DNA of 64,000 nt, taken from the NCBI RefSeq assembly GCF_017916505.1, contig NZ_JAFMSZ010000006.1:84562-148561 (forward strand), given 5' to 3'. This DNA comes from Naasia sp. SYSU D00057. GTDB lineage: Bacteria > Actinomycetota > Actinomycetes > Actinomycetales > Microbacteriaceae. Shown here in pieces: positions 16,858 to 25,231 of the stretch (position 1 is the stretch's first letter; each line of letters begins with the position of its first letter). The translations under genes were made by a program, and so were the position numbers. A model generated the notes under the pieces. The model had not been told where the DNA came from and did no database searches. It saw only the letters and a program-made list of their open reading frames with translations.

Positions 16858-16927
16858 GCGCCTCCCGCGGGGCCTCTCCCTCGTCCGGGCGTGGACGGAT
16901 GTCGGTGGCCGGGACCAGGATGGTGCC

Positions 16928-17791
16928 GTGCCCGAGCTCCCCGAGGTCCACGCACTCGCCGCCGACCTGCGCGCCCGCCTGACCGGTCGGGAGATCGCGC
17001 GGCTCGACCTCGTCTCCTTCGCCGTCCTCAAGACGTTCGACCCACCCTCGTCCGCGCTCGAGGGCACCGTCATCAGCGGCGTCGCGCGGCACGGCAAGTT
17101 CCTCGACATCGAGGCCGGCGACCTGCACCTCGTGATGCACCTCGCCCGCGCCGGCTGGATCCGCTGGCGCGAGGGGCCGCCGCCGCTCGCGTCCGGGCGG
17201 CCGGGCAAGGGGCCGCTCGCCGCGCGGCTCGTCCTCGACGACGGCGACGGCCTCGACATCACCGAGGCGGGCACGAAGAAGAGCCTCGCCATCTACGTCG
17301 TGCGCGACCCGCGGGACGTCCCCGGCATCGCGCGCCTCGGTCCCGACCCGCTCGACGCGAGCTTCACCGAGGAGACGCTGGCCGGGATCCTGGCGGGCGC
17401 CGGTCGCGCCCAGATCAAGGGGGTGCTGCGCAACCAGGCGCTCATCGCCGGCATCGGCAACGCCTACTCCGACGAGATCCTGCACGTCGCGCGCATGTCG
17501 CCGTACAAGCCCTCCACCCTCACCGCGGACGAGCGGGCGCGCCTGTTCGAGGCGATGCAGTCGACGCTGCGCGACGCGATCGCCCGCTCCGACGGGCTCG
17601 CCGCCTCGGAGCTCAAGAAGGAGAAGAAGTCGGGTCTGCGCGTGCACGGCCGCACCGGCGAGCCGTGCCCGGTGTGCGGCGACACGGTGCGGGAGGTCAT
17701 CTTCGCCGACTCGACCTTCCAGTACTGCCCGACCTGCCAGACGGGCGGCAAGCCGCTCGCCGACCGCGTGCTGTCCCGCCTGCTCAAGTAG
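16928..17791 (+). CDS. Fpg/Nei family DNA glycosylase
   Basis: This 287-residue base-excision-repair enzyme removes oxidised bases and cuts the abasic site. The GTG start gives the mature N-terminus PELPEV, where Pro2 is the nucleophile and Glu3 assists. A helix-two-turn-helix region (IKGVLRNQALIAGIGNAYSD) and a C-terminal zinc finger with CPVC and CPTC, about 25 residues apart, complete the family pattern. It lacks a second glycosylase domain. I cannot decide between 8-oxoguanine and Nei-type specificity by eye. Confidence 0.92.
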   Translation: MPELPEVHALAADLRARLTGREIARLDLVSFAVLKTFDPPSSALEGTVISGVARHGKFLDIEAGDLHLVMHLARAGWIRWREGPPPLASGRPGKGPLAARLVLDDGDGLDITEAGTKKSLAIYVVRDPRDVPGIARLGPDPLDASFTEETLAGILAGAGRAQIKGVLRNQALIAGIGNAYSDEILHVARMSPYKPSTLTADERARLFEAMQSTLRDAIARSDGLAASELKKEKKSGLRVHGRTGEPCPVCGDTVREVIFADSTFQYCPTCQTGGKPLADRVLSRLLK

Positions 17792-17846
17792 CCCGATCCC
17801 GATACGACTCGCGGTCTCCGAGGGAGCCCCTCGCTAGGCTGACCGC

Positions 17847-18716
17847 ATGAGCGCGGATGCCCAGCTCGGCGTGGCGGTGGCGCAGTTCGCGCCCGGCCGC
17901 GACGCCGTCGAGAATCTCGACCGGATCACCGGTCTCGCCACCCTCGCCGTCAAGCGCGGCGCCTCCCTCGTGGTCTTCCCCGAGTACTCCTCGTTCTTCG
18001 CCGACCCGATGGACTCGAGCTTCGCGGTGAACGCCCAGAAGCTCGACGGCCGCTTCGTGTCGACGCTGATCCAGCTGGCGGGGCGGCTCGGCGCGACCCT
18101 CGTCGCCGGCATGGTCGAGCAGGTGGGGCAGGGTCCCCGGTTCTCGAACACCCTCGTCGCGGTCACCGGGAGCGGCATCGTGGCCACCTACCGGAAGCAG
18201 CACCTCTACGACGCGTTCGGGCAGCGGGAGAGCGACTTCGTCGTACCGGGCGCGATCGATGCGCCGGAGATCTTCGAGGTGAACGGCATCCGGGTCGGCA
18301 TGCAGACCTGCTACGACATCCGCTTCCCCGAGGTGACGCGGCGGCTCGTCGACGCGGGCGCCGAGCTCGTGCTGGTGCCCGCCGAGTGGGTGCGCGGTCC
18401 GCTGAAGGAGCACCACTGGCGCACCCTCGTGACGGCCCGCGCCATCGAGAACACGATCTACATCGCCGCCGCCGACCACGCGCCGCCGATCGGGGTCGGC
18501 AACAGCCTCATCGTGGGACCGATGGGCGTGCACATGGTCGAGATCGGCGAGGCGACGGACGTCGCCGTCGCCTGGCTCTCCCGCCAGCGCCTCGCCGACG
18601 TGCGCGCCAAGAACCCGGCGCTCGCCCTGCGCCGCTTCCGGGTGGAGCCGATCGACGGCACGCCGGGGACGCCGGTGGCGGTCAGCAATACCGCGGACCG
18701 CCTCCCGCGCGACTGA
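17847..18716 (+). CDS. Carbon-nitrogen hydrolase (nitrilase superfamily)
   Basis: This 289-residue cytoplasmic amidase or nitrilase-type enzyme has the catalytic triad Glu46 (FPEYSSF), Lys117 (YRKQHLYD) and Cys155 (QTCYDIRFPE). The form of the Lys and Cys motifs resembles the Nit2/omega-amidase and deaminated-glutathione amidase branch. It is followed by a symmetric palindromic element and then by a convergent aminotransferase gene. Transamination makes alpha-keto acid amides that omega-amidases hydrolyse, so a functional link to that aminotransferase is possible but only inferred. Confidence 0.88.
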   Translation: MSADAQLGVAVAQFAPGRDAVENLDRITGLATLAVKRGASLVVFPEYSSFFADPMDSSFAVNAQKLDGRFVSTLIQLAGRLGATLVAGMVEQVGQGPRFSNTLVAVTGSGIVATYRKQHLYDAFGQRESDFVVPGAIDAPEIFEVNGIRVGMQTCYDIRFPEVTRRLVDAGAELVLVPAEWVRGPLKEHHWRTLVTARAIENTIYIAAADHAPPIGVGNSLIVGPMGVHMVEIGEATDVAVAWLSRQRLADVRAKNPALALRRFRVEPIDGTPGTPVAVSNTADRLPRD

Positions 18717-18731
18717 CCCCCGCCGTCGCCC

Positions 18732-18812
18732 GCATTCAGCAGGACTTTCTGCATCCAGCAGGATCTGACGCGCGTAAATCTCCTGCTGAGTGCGGATTCT
18801 CCTGCTAAGTGC
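18732..18812. repeat. Symmetric palindromic element with four 13-base arms
   Basis: Two direct copies, GCATTCAGCAGGA (18732-18744) and GCATCCAGCAGGA (18751-18763), start 19 bases apart. They are mirrored by two inverted copies, TCCTGCTGAGTGC (18781-18793) and TCCTGCTAAGTGC (18800-18812), also 19 bases apart, so the whole 81-base element is symmetric about position 18772. It fills the gap between two convergent genes. It could be a REP/BIME-like repeat, a multi-site protein target or a cruciform; no simple terminator shape is seen. Confidence 0.8.
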
Positions 18813-18854
18813 GGAGCCGATCGGCCATCTGGGCCAGCCGGGACGGCGGCGAGG

Positions 18855-20054
18855 TCAGACCTTCAGACCGGCCAGCTGGGCCGCGGCGCGCTCGAGCACG
18901 TCGAGCCGCTTGCAGAAGGCGAAGCGGACGAGGGACCGGTACTCGCCGGCGAGCTCCTCGTGACAGAACGCCGAGATCGGCACGGCCGCGACTCCGGCGA
19001 GCTCCGGAAGGCGCCGGCAGAAGGCGGCTCCGTCCTCGTAGCCGAGGGGAGCGGCGTCGGCGACCACGAAGTACCCGGCCGCGGGCGGGCGGACCGCGAA
19101 GCCGGCCGCCTGGAGCCCGCTCACGAGCAGGTCGCGCTTGCGCTCCATGTCCGCGCGGATGCCGTCGAAGAACGAGTCCGGCAGCCGCAGTCCCGTGGCG
19201 ATCGCGGGCTGGAAGGGTCCCCCGTTCACGAAGGTGAGGAACTGCTTCACCTGCACGATCGCGCTGACGAGCTCGGCGGGCGCAGTGATCCAGCCGATCT
19301 TCCAGCCCGTCGTGTTGAACGTCTTGCCGCCGGACGAGATGCTCACCGTCCGCTCTCGGGCGCCGGGCAGGGTGGCGAGCGGCACGTGGCGCTCCCCGCC
19401 GTAGACGAGGTGCTCGTACACCTCGTCGGTCACGAGCACGGCGTCGTGCTGCTCGGCGAGCTCGACCAGCAGGTCGCGGATCTCCGCGCCGAGGACGGAG
19501 CCCGTCGGATTGTGCGGGTCGTTGACCAGGATGAGCCGCGTCCTGTCGCTGACCGCCGCGCGCAGCTCGTCGGGGTCGGGCTGGAAGTCGTCGCCCCGCA
19601 GCGGCACCGTGCGGTGGACGCCGCGCGCCAGCTCGATGATGGCGCCGTACGCGTCGTAGAAGGGCTCGAACGTGAGCACCTCGTCGCCCTCGTCGACGAG
19701 CGCGAGGATGGTCGCCGCGAGCGCCTCGGTCGCGCCGGCGGTGACGAGCACCTCGGTGTCCGGGTTGAAGGACAGGCCGTAGAACCGCTGCTGGTGCTCG
19801 GCGATCGCCTCGCGCAGCACCGGCATCCCCATGCCCGGCGGGTACTGGTTGAGGCCACCGGCGATCGCGGCGCGCGCCGCCTCGAGCACCTCGTCCGGGC
19901 CGTCGTAGTCGGGGAAGCCCTGGCCGAGGTTGATCGCCCCGGACCGCACCGCCAGCTGCGTCATCTCGGCGAAGATCGTCGATGCCGCCGTCCCGTCGGG
20001 CGCAAGCAGCAGAGCGCCATGCGCGGCACGACGCCACGATCCCTGCACAGTCAC
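18855..20054 (-). CDS. Class I/II pyridoxal-phosphate aminotransferase
   Basis: This fold-type I aminotransferase of about 399 residues has INLGQGFPDYDGPDEV near the N-terminus, NDPHNPTGSV, DEVYEHLVYGG and the pyridoxal-phosphate lysine in SSGGKTFNTTGWKIGW. This pattern is that of the methionine/kynurenine aminotransferase-like (YbdL/KYAT) group, which can use glutamine or methionine. The GTG at 20054 is chosen on family length; no clear ribosome site is present, and upstream in-frame starts run into the divergent gene region. The partner nitrilase-family gene is convergent. Confidence 0.9.
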   Translation of the reverse strand: MTVQGSWRRAAHGALLLAPDGTAASTIFAEMTQLAVRSGAINLGQGFPDYDGPDEVLEAARAAIAGGLNQYPPGMGMPVLREAIAEHQQRFYGLSFNPDTEVLVTAGATEALAATILALVDEGDEVLTFEPFYDAYGAIIELARGVHRTVPLRGDDFQPDPDELRAAVSDRTRLILVNDPHNPTGSVLGAEIRDLLVELAEQHDAVLVTDEVYEHLVYGGERHVPLATLPGARERTVSISSGGKTFNTTGWKIGWITAPAELVSAIVQVKQFLTFVNGGPFQPAIATGLRLPDSFFDGIRADMERKRDLLVSGLQAAGFAVRPPAAGYFVVADAAPLGYEDGAAFCRRLPELAGVAAVPISAFCHEELAGEYRSLVRFAFCKRLDVLERAAAQLAGLKV

Positions 20055-20125
20055 GGAAGGAAACGCTACTCCGCGCACTGTGGACAGGAGCGCGCCCGTT
20101 ACGCCCCGTGGCCTAGCTTGTTGCC

Positions 20126-20674
20126 ATGCTCGGGCACCGGCTGGGGATCGCGGTCGCGATCGCCGGCGCCCTCGCGCTCGCCGGATGTGCGGGGGAGCCG
20201 AGTACACCATCCATGACCTCGGCGGCGCCTACCTCTCCGCCCACTCGCATCTATGACAGCGAGGCCGAAGCTGCTCGCGCAGCTGAGGCTGCGTATTTGG
20301 CGTATCAGCGGGTGGCTGACGAGGTGGGGTGGGATGGCGGTCTTGAGGCCGAAAGGTACGAGACTGTGGCGACCGGCACCGCCCTCGAGGAGGGGCTCCG
20401 GAGCGGCCAGCAGTATCGGGAGAACAAGGCCCGGGCTGTGGGCGAAACCGTAGTCACACAAGTAACCCTGCAGAGCGTCGACCTTTCCGACCCCACCGGC
20501 GCGGTGACTGTCTATGCGTGTGTTGATGTTTCCGGTGTCGACGTAGTCGACGAATCGGGTCAGTCGCTGGTGAAGCCAGACAGGCCACCGCGTGTTCTGT
20601 TCGAGGTAGTTACCAGGCAGAGCGACGGCTGGCTGAAGGTGGCTGAGCGATCGATATGGGCGAGCGAATGCTGA
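20126..20674 (+). CDS. Uncharacterised lipoprotein
   Basis: This 182-residue predicted lipoprotein has a signal peptide ending in the lipobox LAGC near residue 21. After a Ser/Thr/Pro-rich linker, the mature domain has helices then strands (AAEAAYLAYQRVADEVG; VTVYACVDVSGVDVV; DGWLKVAERSIW), like NTF2-type or small secreted actinobacterial domains, though no family is certain. Its DNA is visibly less GC-rich, with more A/T-ending codons than its neighbours. It overlaps the next gene by 19 bases, so the two are probably cotranscribed. Confidence 0.75.
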   Translation: MLGHRLGIAVAIAGALALAGCAGEPSTPSMTSAAPTSPPTRIYDSEAEAARAAEAAYLAYQRVADEVGWDGGLEAERYETVATGTALEEGLRSGQQYRENKARAVGETVVTQVTLQSVDLSDPTGAVTVYACVDVSGVDVVDESGQSLVKPDRPPRVLFEVVTRQSDGWLKVAERSIWASEC

Positions 20675-21489
20675 CTCGCGGAGCTCTTCCCGTCCTACTG
20701 GCGATCGTTGGACCGATGGCGGCTGGCTTTCAGCACGGCTGCGGCGATTTCGAAGTGAATCTCGGCTCCTGTCCGAATTCGTCAGCGGGGGTAAGCGATA
20801 ACTCCGTCGATGTGTCCGCGGAGGTGTCCCGACCCGGCGGCGGCGCCGCGCCTGGCACCCCTCCCGCTCCCGGCGGCACCGGCGCCTCCGCTCCGTGGGT
20901 GTACGAGAACGCTCTGTCGTGCGGCTCCGACGACCCGATCGCGTCGAACTTTGTGGCGTGCCGCGACGACCTGACCTTCACCTTCACGGGAACCGACATC
21001 CCGTTGCAGGCGATCACGATCGCGGACATCGCGAGCTTCCGGCCGGAGCCGCCCGAGCTGGCGGCCGAGCCGGACGGCTGGGCGGTCGTCGGCATGCCGG
21101 CGAACTTCGTCGCCGACGCCCGGCAGCAGGTGGTGCCCGGGGTGCTGCTCGGTCAGCCGGCGGAGGTCCGCTTCACTCCGGTCGGCTACACGTGGGACTA
21201 CGGCGACGGGACCAGCAGCACGACAGCCCATCCCGGAGCCACGTGGGACGCCCTCGGGGTCGAGGAGTTCACGCCCACGGCGACGAGTCACGCGTACACG
21301 CAGCGGGGACGCGTGACGGCCGTCCTCACGGTCACCTTCGCCGCGGAGTACCGCTTCGTCGGCCCGGCGTGGATCCCCGTCCAGGGCACGCTCGACGTCG
21401 CCACCTCGCCGATGCCCGTGGCCGTCGTCACCGCCGAGACGATGCTCGTCGCGGGCACCTGCACCGGAGGCTCAGGTCCCGGTTGCTAG
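20656..21489 (+). CDS. Exported PKD-domain-like protein
   Basis: The product is a 277-residue protein with an N-terminal hydrophobic signal (about residues 8-24), a Gly/Pro/Ala-rich linker (about residues 57-80) and a C-terminal PKD-like beta-sandwich. The sandwich is marked by YTWDYGDGTSS near residue 178 and SHAYTQRGRVTAVLTVTF near residues 214-231. PKD domains are usually surface adhesion modules. The N-terminal region, with several Cys, has the same lower GC as the preceding lipoprotein, while the PKD part returns to normal GC. An ATG 12 bases downstream is an alternative start. The exact role is unknown. Confidence 0.75.
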   Translation: MGERMLTRGALPVLLAIVGPMAAGFQHGCGDFEVNLGSCPNSSAGVSDNSVDVSAEVSRPGGGAAPGTPPAPGGTGASAPWVYENALSCGSDDPIASNFVACRDDLTFTFTGTDIPLQAITIADIASFRPEPPELAAEPDGWAVVGMPANFVADARQQVVPGVLLGQPAEVRFTPVGYTWDYGDGTSSTTAHPGATWDALGVEEFTPTATSHAYTQRGRVTAVLTVTFAAEYRFVGPAWIPVQGTLDVATSPMPVAVVTAETMLVAGTCTGGSGPGC

Positions 21490-21584
21490 CTTCCTCATAG
21501 GGAACCCTGAAGGTCGCCATAGCGGCGGCTAGTGGTTCGCCCAGTGAGGGGCGTCATGCTGGACGCACCGAGAGGAGCTTTCAG

Positions 21585-23168
21585 ATGACTGACAACCCGC
21601 AGACCCCCCAGGGTCAGCCGGGCGACCCCGCCGCCGGCCAGCGCACGGGAGCAACCGACAGCGCGCCCACCGAGCGCCTTCCCGAGACGGCGGCGTCTCC
21701 CGAGACTCCCACCACCTCTCCCACCGGTTCCGGCAGCCCCGCTGAGCAGCAGCCGCCGCAGGCTCCGGGCATCGCCCCTTCCGCCGCCGCGCCCGCCGCG
21801 CCCGCCGCCGGCCACTCCGCGCCCCCGCCGGCTGCCGACCCGGGCGCCGCCTTCGGCCCCGCCCCCTCCGCGCAGCACCCGGCGTCCGAGCAGCCGACCG
21901 CCCAGTATGCGCAGCACCCCGCCGACGAGCACGCCGCTCAGCCCGCCGAATCGAAGCCGGCGAAGCGCCGCATCGCCCTGCCCCTGATCGGCGCGCTCGC
22001 CGTGGGCGCGCTCATCGGCGGCGGCTCGGGCGCCGGCATCTACGCGCTCGCCAGCGGCGGCAACGACGGCACGCAGACCGTCAGCACGTCCACCGCGCCG
22101 AACGTCGTCGTGAACCGCTCCGAGGACGCCACCACGGTCACGGCCGTCGCCGCGAAGGCGTCGCCGTCCGTCGTCACGATCGCCGTCAGCGGCAACGAGT
22201 CCGCCGGCATCGTGCTGAGCGAGGACGGCTACGTCCTCACCAACACGCACGTGGTCACGCTCGACGGCGCCACCGGCAGCGCCCAGGTCGAGGTGACGAT
22301 GAGCGACGGTCGCATCTTCAACGCGACCATCGTGGGCACCGACCCGGTCGTCGACCTGGCCGTCATCAAGCTCGAGGGCGCGAGCGACCTCACTCCGATC
22401 GACTTCGCCGACTCCGACGACCTCAACGTCGGCGACTCGGCCATCGCGATCGGCGCCCCGCTCGGGCTCAGCGGCACCGTGACGGACGGCATCATCAGCG
22501 CGCTCAACCGCAGCATCACGGTCGCCTCTTCCGCCGTGCCCGAGTCGCAGGGCGAGGACACGGACCAGGGTGACAGCGGCGACGGATCGCAGAGCCCGTT
22601 CGACTTCTGGAACTTCGACATCCCGGGTGACAACGGCAGCAGCGCGACCCCGTCGAGCTCGATCTCGCTCCCCGTGATCCAGACCGATGCGTCCATCAAC
22701 CCCGGCAACTCGGGTGGCGCGCTGCTCAACGCGCAGGGCGAGCTCATCGGCGTGAACGTCGCGATCGCGAGCGCCGGCTCCACCTCCGGCGGCCAGAGCG
22801 GAAGCATCGGCGTCGGCTTCGCGATCCCCTCCAACCTGGCGCAGCGCGTCGCCGACGAGATCATCGAGAACGGCGAGGCCAGCCACGGGCTCCTCGGCGC
22901 CACGGTCGCCGACGCGGGCTCGCAGGACCCGGACGCCCAGCTCGCCGGCGCCTACATCAGCGACGTCGTCCCGGGTGGCGCGGCCGAGCAGGCGGGACTG
23001 CGGAGCGGCGACATCATCACCGAGTTCAACGGCAAGGCGGTCACCTCGCAGACCGACCTCACCGCCCAGGTCCGGTACCTGGCCGGCGGGTCCACTGCGG
23101 AGCTGACCTACGTCCGGAACGGCGACAGCAACCAGGTCAGCGTCACGCTGGGCACGCTCGACCTCTGA
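21585..23168 (+). CDS. Membrane-anchored HtrA/DegP-type serine protease with PDZ domain
   Basis: The 527-residue product has a long Pro/Ala/Gln-rich cytoplasmic part (1-125), one membrane helix (about 130-155), an S1C trypsin-like protease domain with His222, Asp257 and Ser376 (NPGNSGG), and a C-terminal PDZ domain (about 430-520). It faces outward and degrades or senses misfolded envelope proteins. An acidic, Ser/Gly/Asp-rich insertion of about 45 residues precedes the substrate-binding loop. GAGAGGAG lies before the ATG. A strong terminator follows, so the gene is monocistronic. Confidence 0.93.
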   Translation: MTDNPQTPQGQPGDPAAGQRTGATDSAPTERLPETAASPETPTTSPTGSGSPAEQQPPQAPGIAPSAAAPAAPAAGHSAPPPAADPGAAFGPAPSAQHPASEQPTAQYAQHPADEHAAQPAESKPAKRRIALPLIGALAVGALIGGGSGAGIYALASGGNDGTQTVSTSTAPNVVVNRSEDATTVTAVAAKASPSVVTIAVSGNESAGIVLSEDGYVLTNTHVVTLDGATGSAQVEVTMSDGRIFNATIVGTDPVVDLAVIKLEGASDLTPIDFADSDDLNVGDSAIAIGAPLGLSGTVTDGIISALNRSITVASSAVPESQGEDTDQGDSGDGSQSPFDFWNFDIPGDNGSSATPSSSISLPVIQTDASINPGNSGGALLNAQGELIGVNVAIASAGSTSGGQSGSIGVGFAIPSNLAQRVADEIIENGEASHGLLGATVADAGSQDPDAQLAGAYISDVVPGGAAEQAGLRSGDIITEFNGKAVTSQTDLTAQVRYLAGGSTAELTYVRNGDSNQVSVTLGTLDL

Positions 23169-23183
23169 TCGCTCGGCGCACGC

Positions 23184-23231
23184 GAAACGTCCTCGCCGCG
23201 GGTGGAACGACACCCGCGGCGAGGACGTTTC
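23184..23231 (+). terminator. Strong hairpin terminator after htrA-like gene
   Basis: A perfect 21-base-pair stem (23184-23204 with 23211-23231) encloses the loop GAACGA and starts 15 bases after the protease stop codon. It is among the longest perfect stems in the window. There is no T-tract. Confidence 0.9.
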
Positions 23232-23299
23232 CGGCGCCGGGAGGCGGAGGGCCGTCGCGCCGCCGGGCGGGCGAGGGGGCCGCTGATACACTCCGATCG

Positions 23300-24376
23300 A
23301 TGGCAGAGCAGCACCCGGGCACCTCGCCGGAGGCGAATCCGCCGCTCGGACCGCTGCCGGCCGTCTCGTACGTGATGCCCGTGCTCAACGAGGCCGCGCA
23401 CATCGAGGCCGCCGTCGCGAGCCTCATCGACCAGGACTACGCGGGCGAGTTCGACGTCATGCTCGCGCTCGGCCCGAGCACCGACGGCACCGACGAGGTC
23501 GTGGCGCGGATGCAGCGCGCCGACCCGAGGGTCCGCACGGCCGTCAACGAGCTCGGCACGACGCCCGAGGGCCTCAACATCGCAATCCGCGCCACTGAGA
23601 ATCCGGTGGTCGTGCGGGTCGACGCCCACTCCGTCCTGCCGCGCGACTACACGCGCATCGCGGTGGACACCCTGATCCGCACCGGCGCCGCCAACGTCGG
23701 GGGAGTGATGGCAGCCGAAGGCGTCACGCCCTTCGAGAAGGCCGTCGCGCTCGCCTACGGCTCCCGGGTCGGCCTGGGCGGGACGCCGCATCACGTCGGC
23801 GGCACCGAGGGACCCGCGGACACCGTCTACCTCGGCGTCTTCCGCCGCGACCGGCTGGAGGCGGCCGGGCTGTTCGACGAGGGCATCCGGCGAGGCCAGG
23901 ACTGGGAGCTGAACCGCCGGCTCCGCGAGGCCGGGGACACCGTCTGGTTCAACCCGGCGCTCCGAGTCGCGTACCGGCCCCGCTCGAGCTACAGCCGTCT
24001 CGCCCGCCAGTTCCTCAGCACCGGCCTGTGGCGCGGCGAGCTCGCCCGGCGCCACCCGTCGGCGAACGGCATCCGCTACTTCGTCCCTCCATCGATGGTG
24101 CTCGCCGTGACCGTCGGCCTCATCCTCGGCATCGTCGGGCTGATCCAGCTCGCCACCGGGCAGGGGCCGCAGTGGCCGCTGCTCGGCTTCCTCGTCCCGG
24201 CGTTCTACGTGCTCTTCGTGGTGGTGGCGACACTCGCCGTCGCCGCCCGGGAGGGGCTCCGCACCTCACTCTGGTTCCTTCTCGTGCTGCCGTGCATCCA
24301 CTTCTGCTGGGGCATCGGATTCTTCTTCGGCGTCGCGAAGCTCACCCGCAATATCCAGGCCTACTCGGGGAGATGA
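23300..24376 (+). CDS. Family 2 glycosyltransferase with C-terminal membrane segment
   Basis: This 358-residue GT-A fold enzyme has an N-terminal catalytic domain (YVMPVLNEAAHIEAAVASLI; acidic metal-site region RVDAHSVLP near residue 112; acceptor-side RRGQDWELNRRL near residue 200) and three or four C-terminal membrane helices (about residues 260-345). It probably extends or starts a surface polysaccharide on the cytoplasmic face of the membrane. Its stop overlaps the next start as ATGA. It heads a four-gene plus-strand set that ends with a TagF-like enzyme. Confidence 0.88.
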   Translation: MAEQHPGTSPEANPPLGPLPAVSYVMPVLNEAAHIEAAVASLIDQDYAGEFDVMLALGPSTDGTDEVVARMQRADPRVRTAVNELGTTPEGLNIAIRATENPVVVRVDAHSVLPRDYTRIAVDTLIRTGAANVGGVMAAEGVTPFEKAVALAYGSRVGLGGTPHHVGGTEGPADTVYLGVFRRDRLEAAGLFDEGIRRGQDWELNRRLREAGDTVWFNPALRVAYRPRSSYSRLARQFLSTGLWRGELARRHPSANGIRYFVPPSMVLAVTVGLILGIVGLIQLATGQGPQWPLLGFLVPAFYVLFVVVATLAVAAREGLRTSLWFLLVLPCIHFCWGIGFFFGVAKLTRNIQAYSGR

Positions 24377-25218
24377 CGATGTCGACCGCCTCCGCCGCCC
24401 CTCACGCCGGCCGGCCCTCCTCGATCGCCGAGCTCAAGCGCGTCGCGCAGCCGCCCGAGGTGCGCCAGCGCCGCAACGCGGAGCACTGGACCGCGTCCCT
24501 CTACCTGCGCTCGCTCTCGCCGTACCTGACGTGGCTGCTGCTGCGCACCTCCATCTCGGCGAACGGCGTGACGGGGCTCATGATCCTCGTCGGCTGGTCG
24601 ACGGCCGCTGCGCTGCTCGTGCCCGGCATCGCCGGAGCCGCGCTCGCGGTCGTGCTCGGCCAGCTGCAGATGCTCGTCGACTGCTGCGACGGCGAGGTCG
24701 CCCGCTGGCGCGGCACGTCGTCGCCGGCCGGAGTGTTCCTCGACAAGGTCGGCCACTACACGACCGAGGCGCTCATCCCGATCGCCCTCGGCATCCGCGC
24801 CGCCGGCTACCCGTTCGAGGCGCCCGAGGACTTCCTCTGGACGACGCTCGGACTGCTGCTCGCGCTCGTCATCGTGCTCAACAAGGCGCTCAACGACATG
24901 GTCCACGTCGCCCGCGCCAACGCCGGGCTCGAGAAGCTGGCGGACCACCGCGACGAGGCGGTTCCGACGCAGAACCTCGTCGCCCGGCTCCGGCGGCTCG
25001 CCCGGTTCGTGCCCTTCCACCGCCTGTACCACTCGGTCGAGCTGACGCTCATCGCGTTCGCCGTCGCGGTGCTGGGCCTGATCCTCTCCGCCGCCGGCGT
25101 CGAGGACGGCTCCCTGCTGGCCGACCGCTGGCTCGTCGGCCTCCTCGTGCCGCTCTCGCTGCTCGCGCTGGCCGGACACTTCGTGGCGATCCTCGCCTCG
25201 AAGCGCGTCCGCGGCTGA
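24373..25218 (+). CDS. CDP-alcohol phosphotransferase family membrane protein
   Basis: This 281-residue polytopic membrane enzyme transfers a phospho-alcohol from CDP to an acceptor alcohol. The family motif D-x2-D-G-x2-A-R-x8-G-x3-D-x3-D is present from Asp103, but its final Asp is His128 here (D103, D106, G107, A110, R111, G120, D124, H128). The ATG overlaps the stop of the glycosyltransferase gene; a second ATG lies six bases on. Set between glycosyltransferases and a TagF-like gene, it more likely acts in wall-polymer or glycolipid synthesis than in bulk phospholipid synthesis (inference). Confidence 0.87.
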   Translation: MTMSTASAAPHAGRPSSIAELKRVAQPPEVRQRRNAEHWTASLYLRSLSPYLTWLLLRTSISANGVTGLMILVGWSTAAALLVPGIAGAALAVVLGQLQMLVDCCDGEVARWRGTSSPAGVFLDKVGHYTTEALIPIALGIRAAGYPFEAPEDFLWTTLGLLLALVIVLNKALNDMVHVARANAGLEKLADHRDEAVPTQNLVARLRRLARFVPFHRLYHSVELTLIAFAVAVLGLILSAAGVEDGSLLADRWLVGLLVPLSLLALAGHFVAILASKRVRG

Positions 25219-25231
25219 GCGGACGACGGGC

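Noticed and set aside
14647..17292. An 881-codon minus-strand frame opposite the flavoprotein, Dabb and glycosylase genes
   Set aside because: Only its last 106 codons have a good start and natural composition; the remainder mirrors real plus-strand genes with clear motifs.
21495..23291. A long minus-strand frame opposite htrA
   Set aside because: The sequence is Gly/Arg/Ala-rich without domains, while the plus strand has an intact catalytic triad and PDZ domain.
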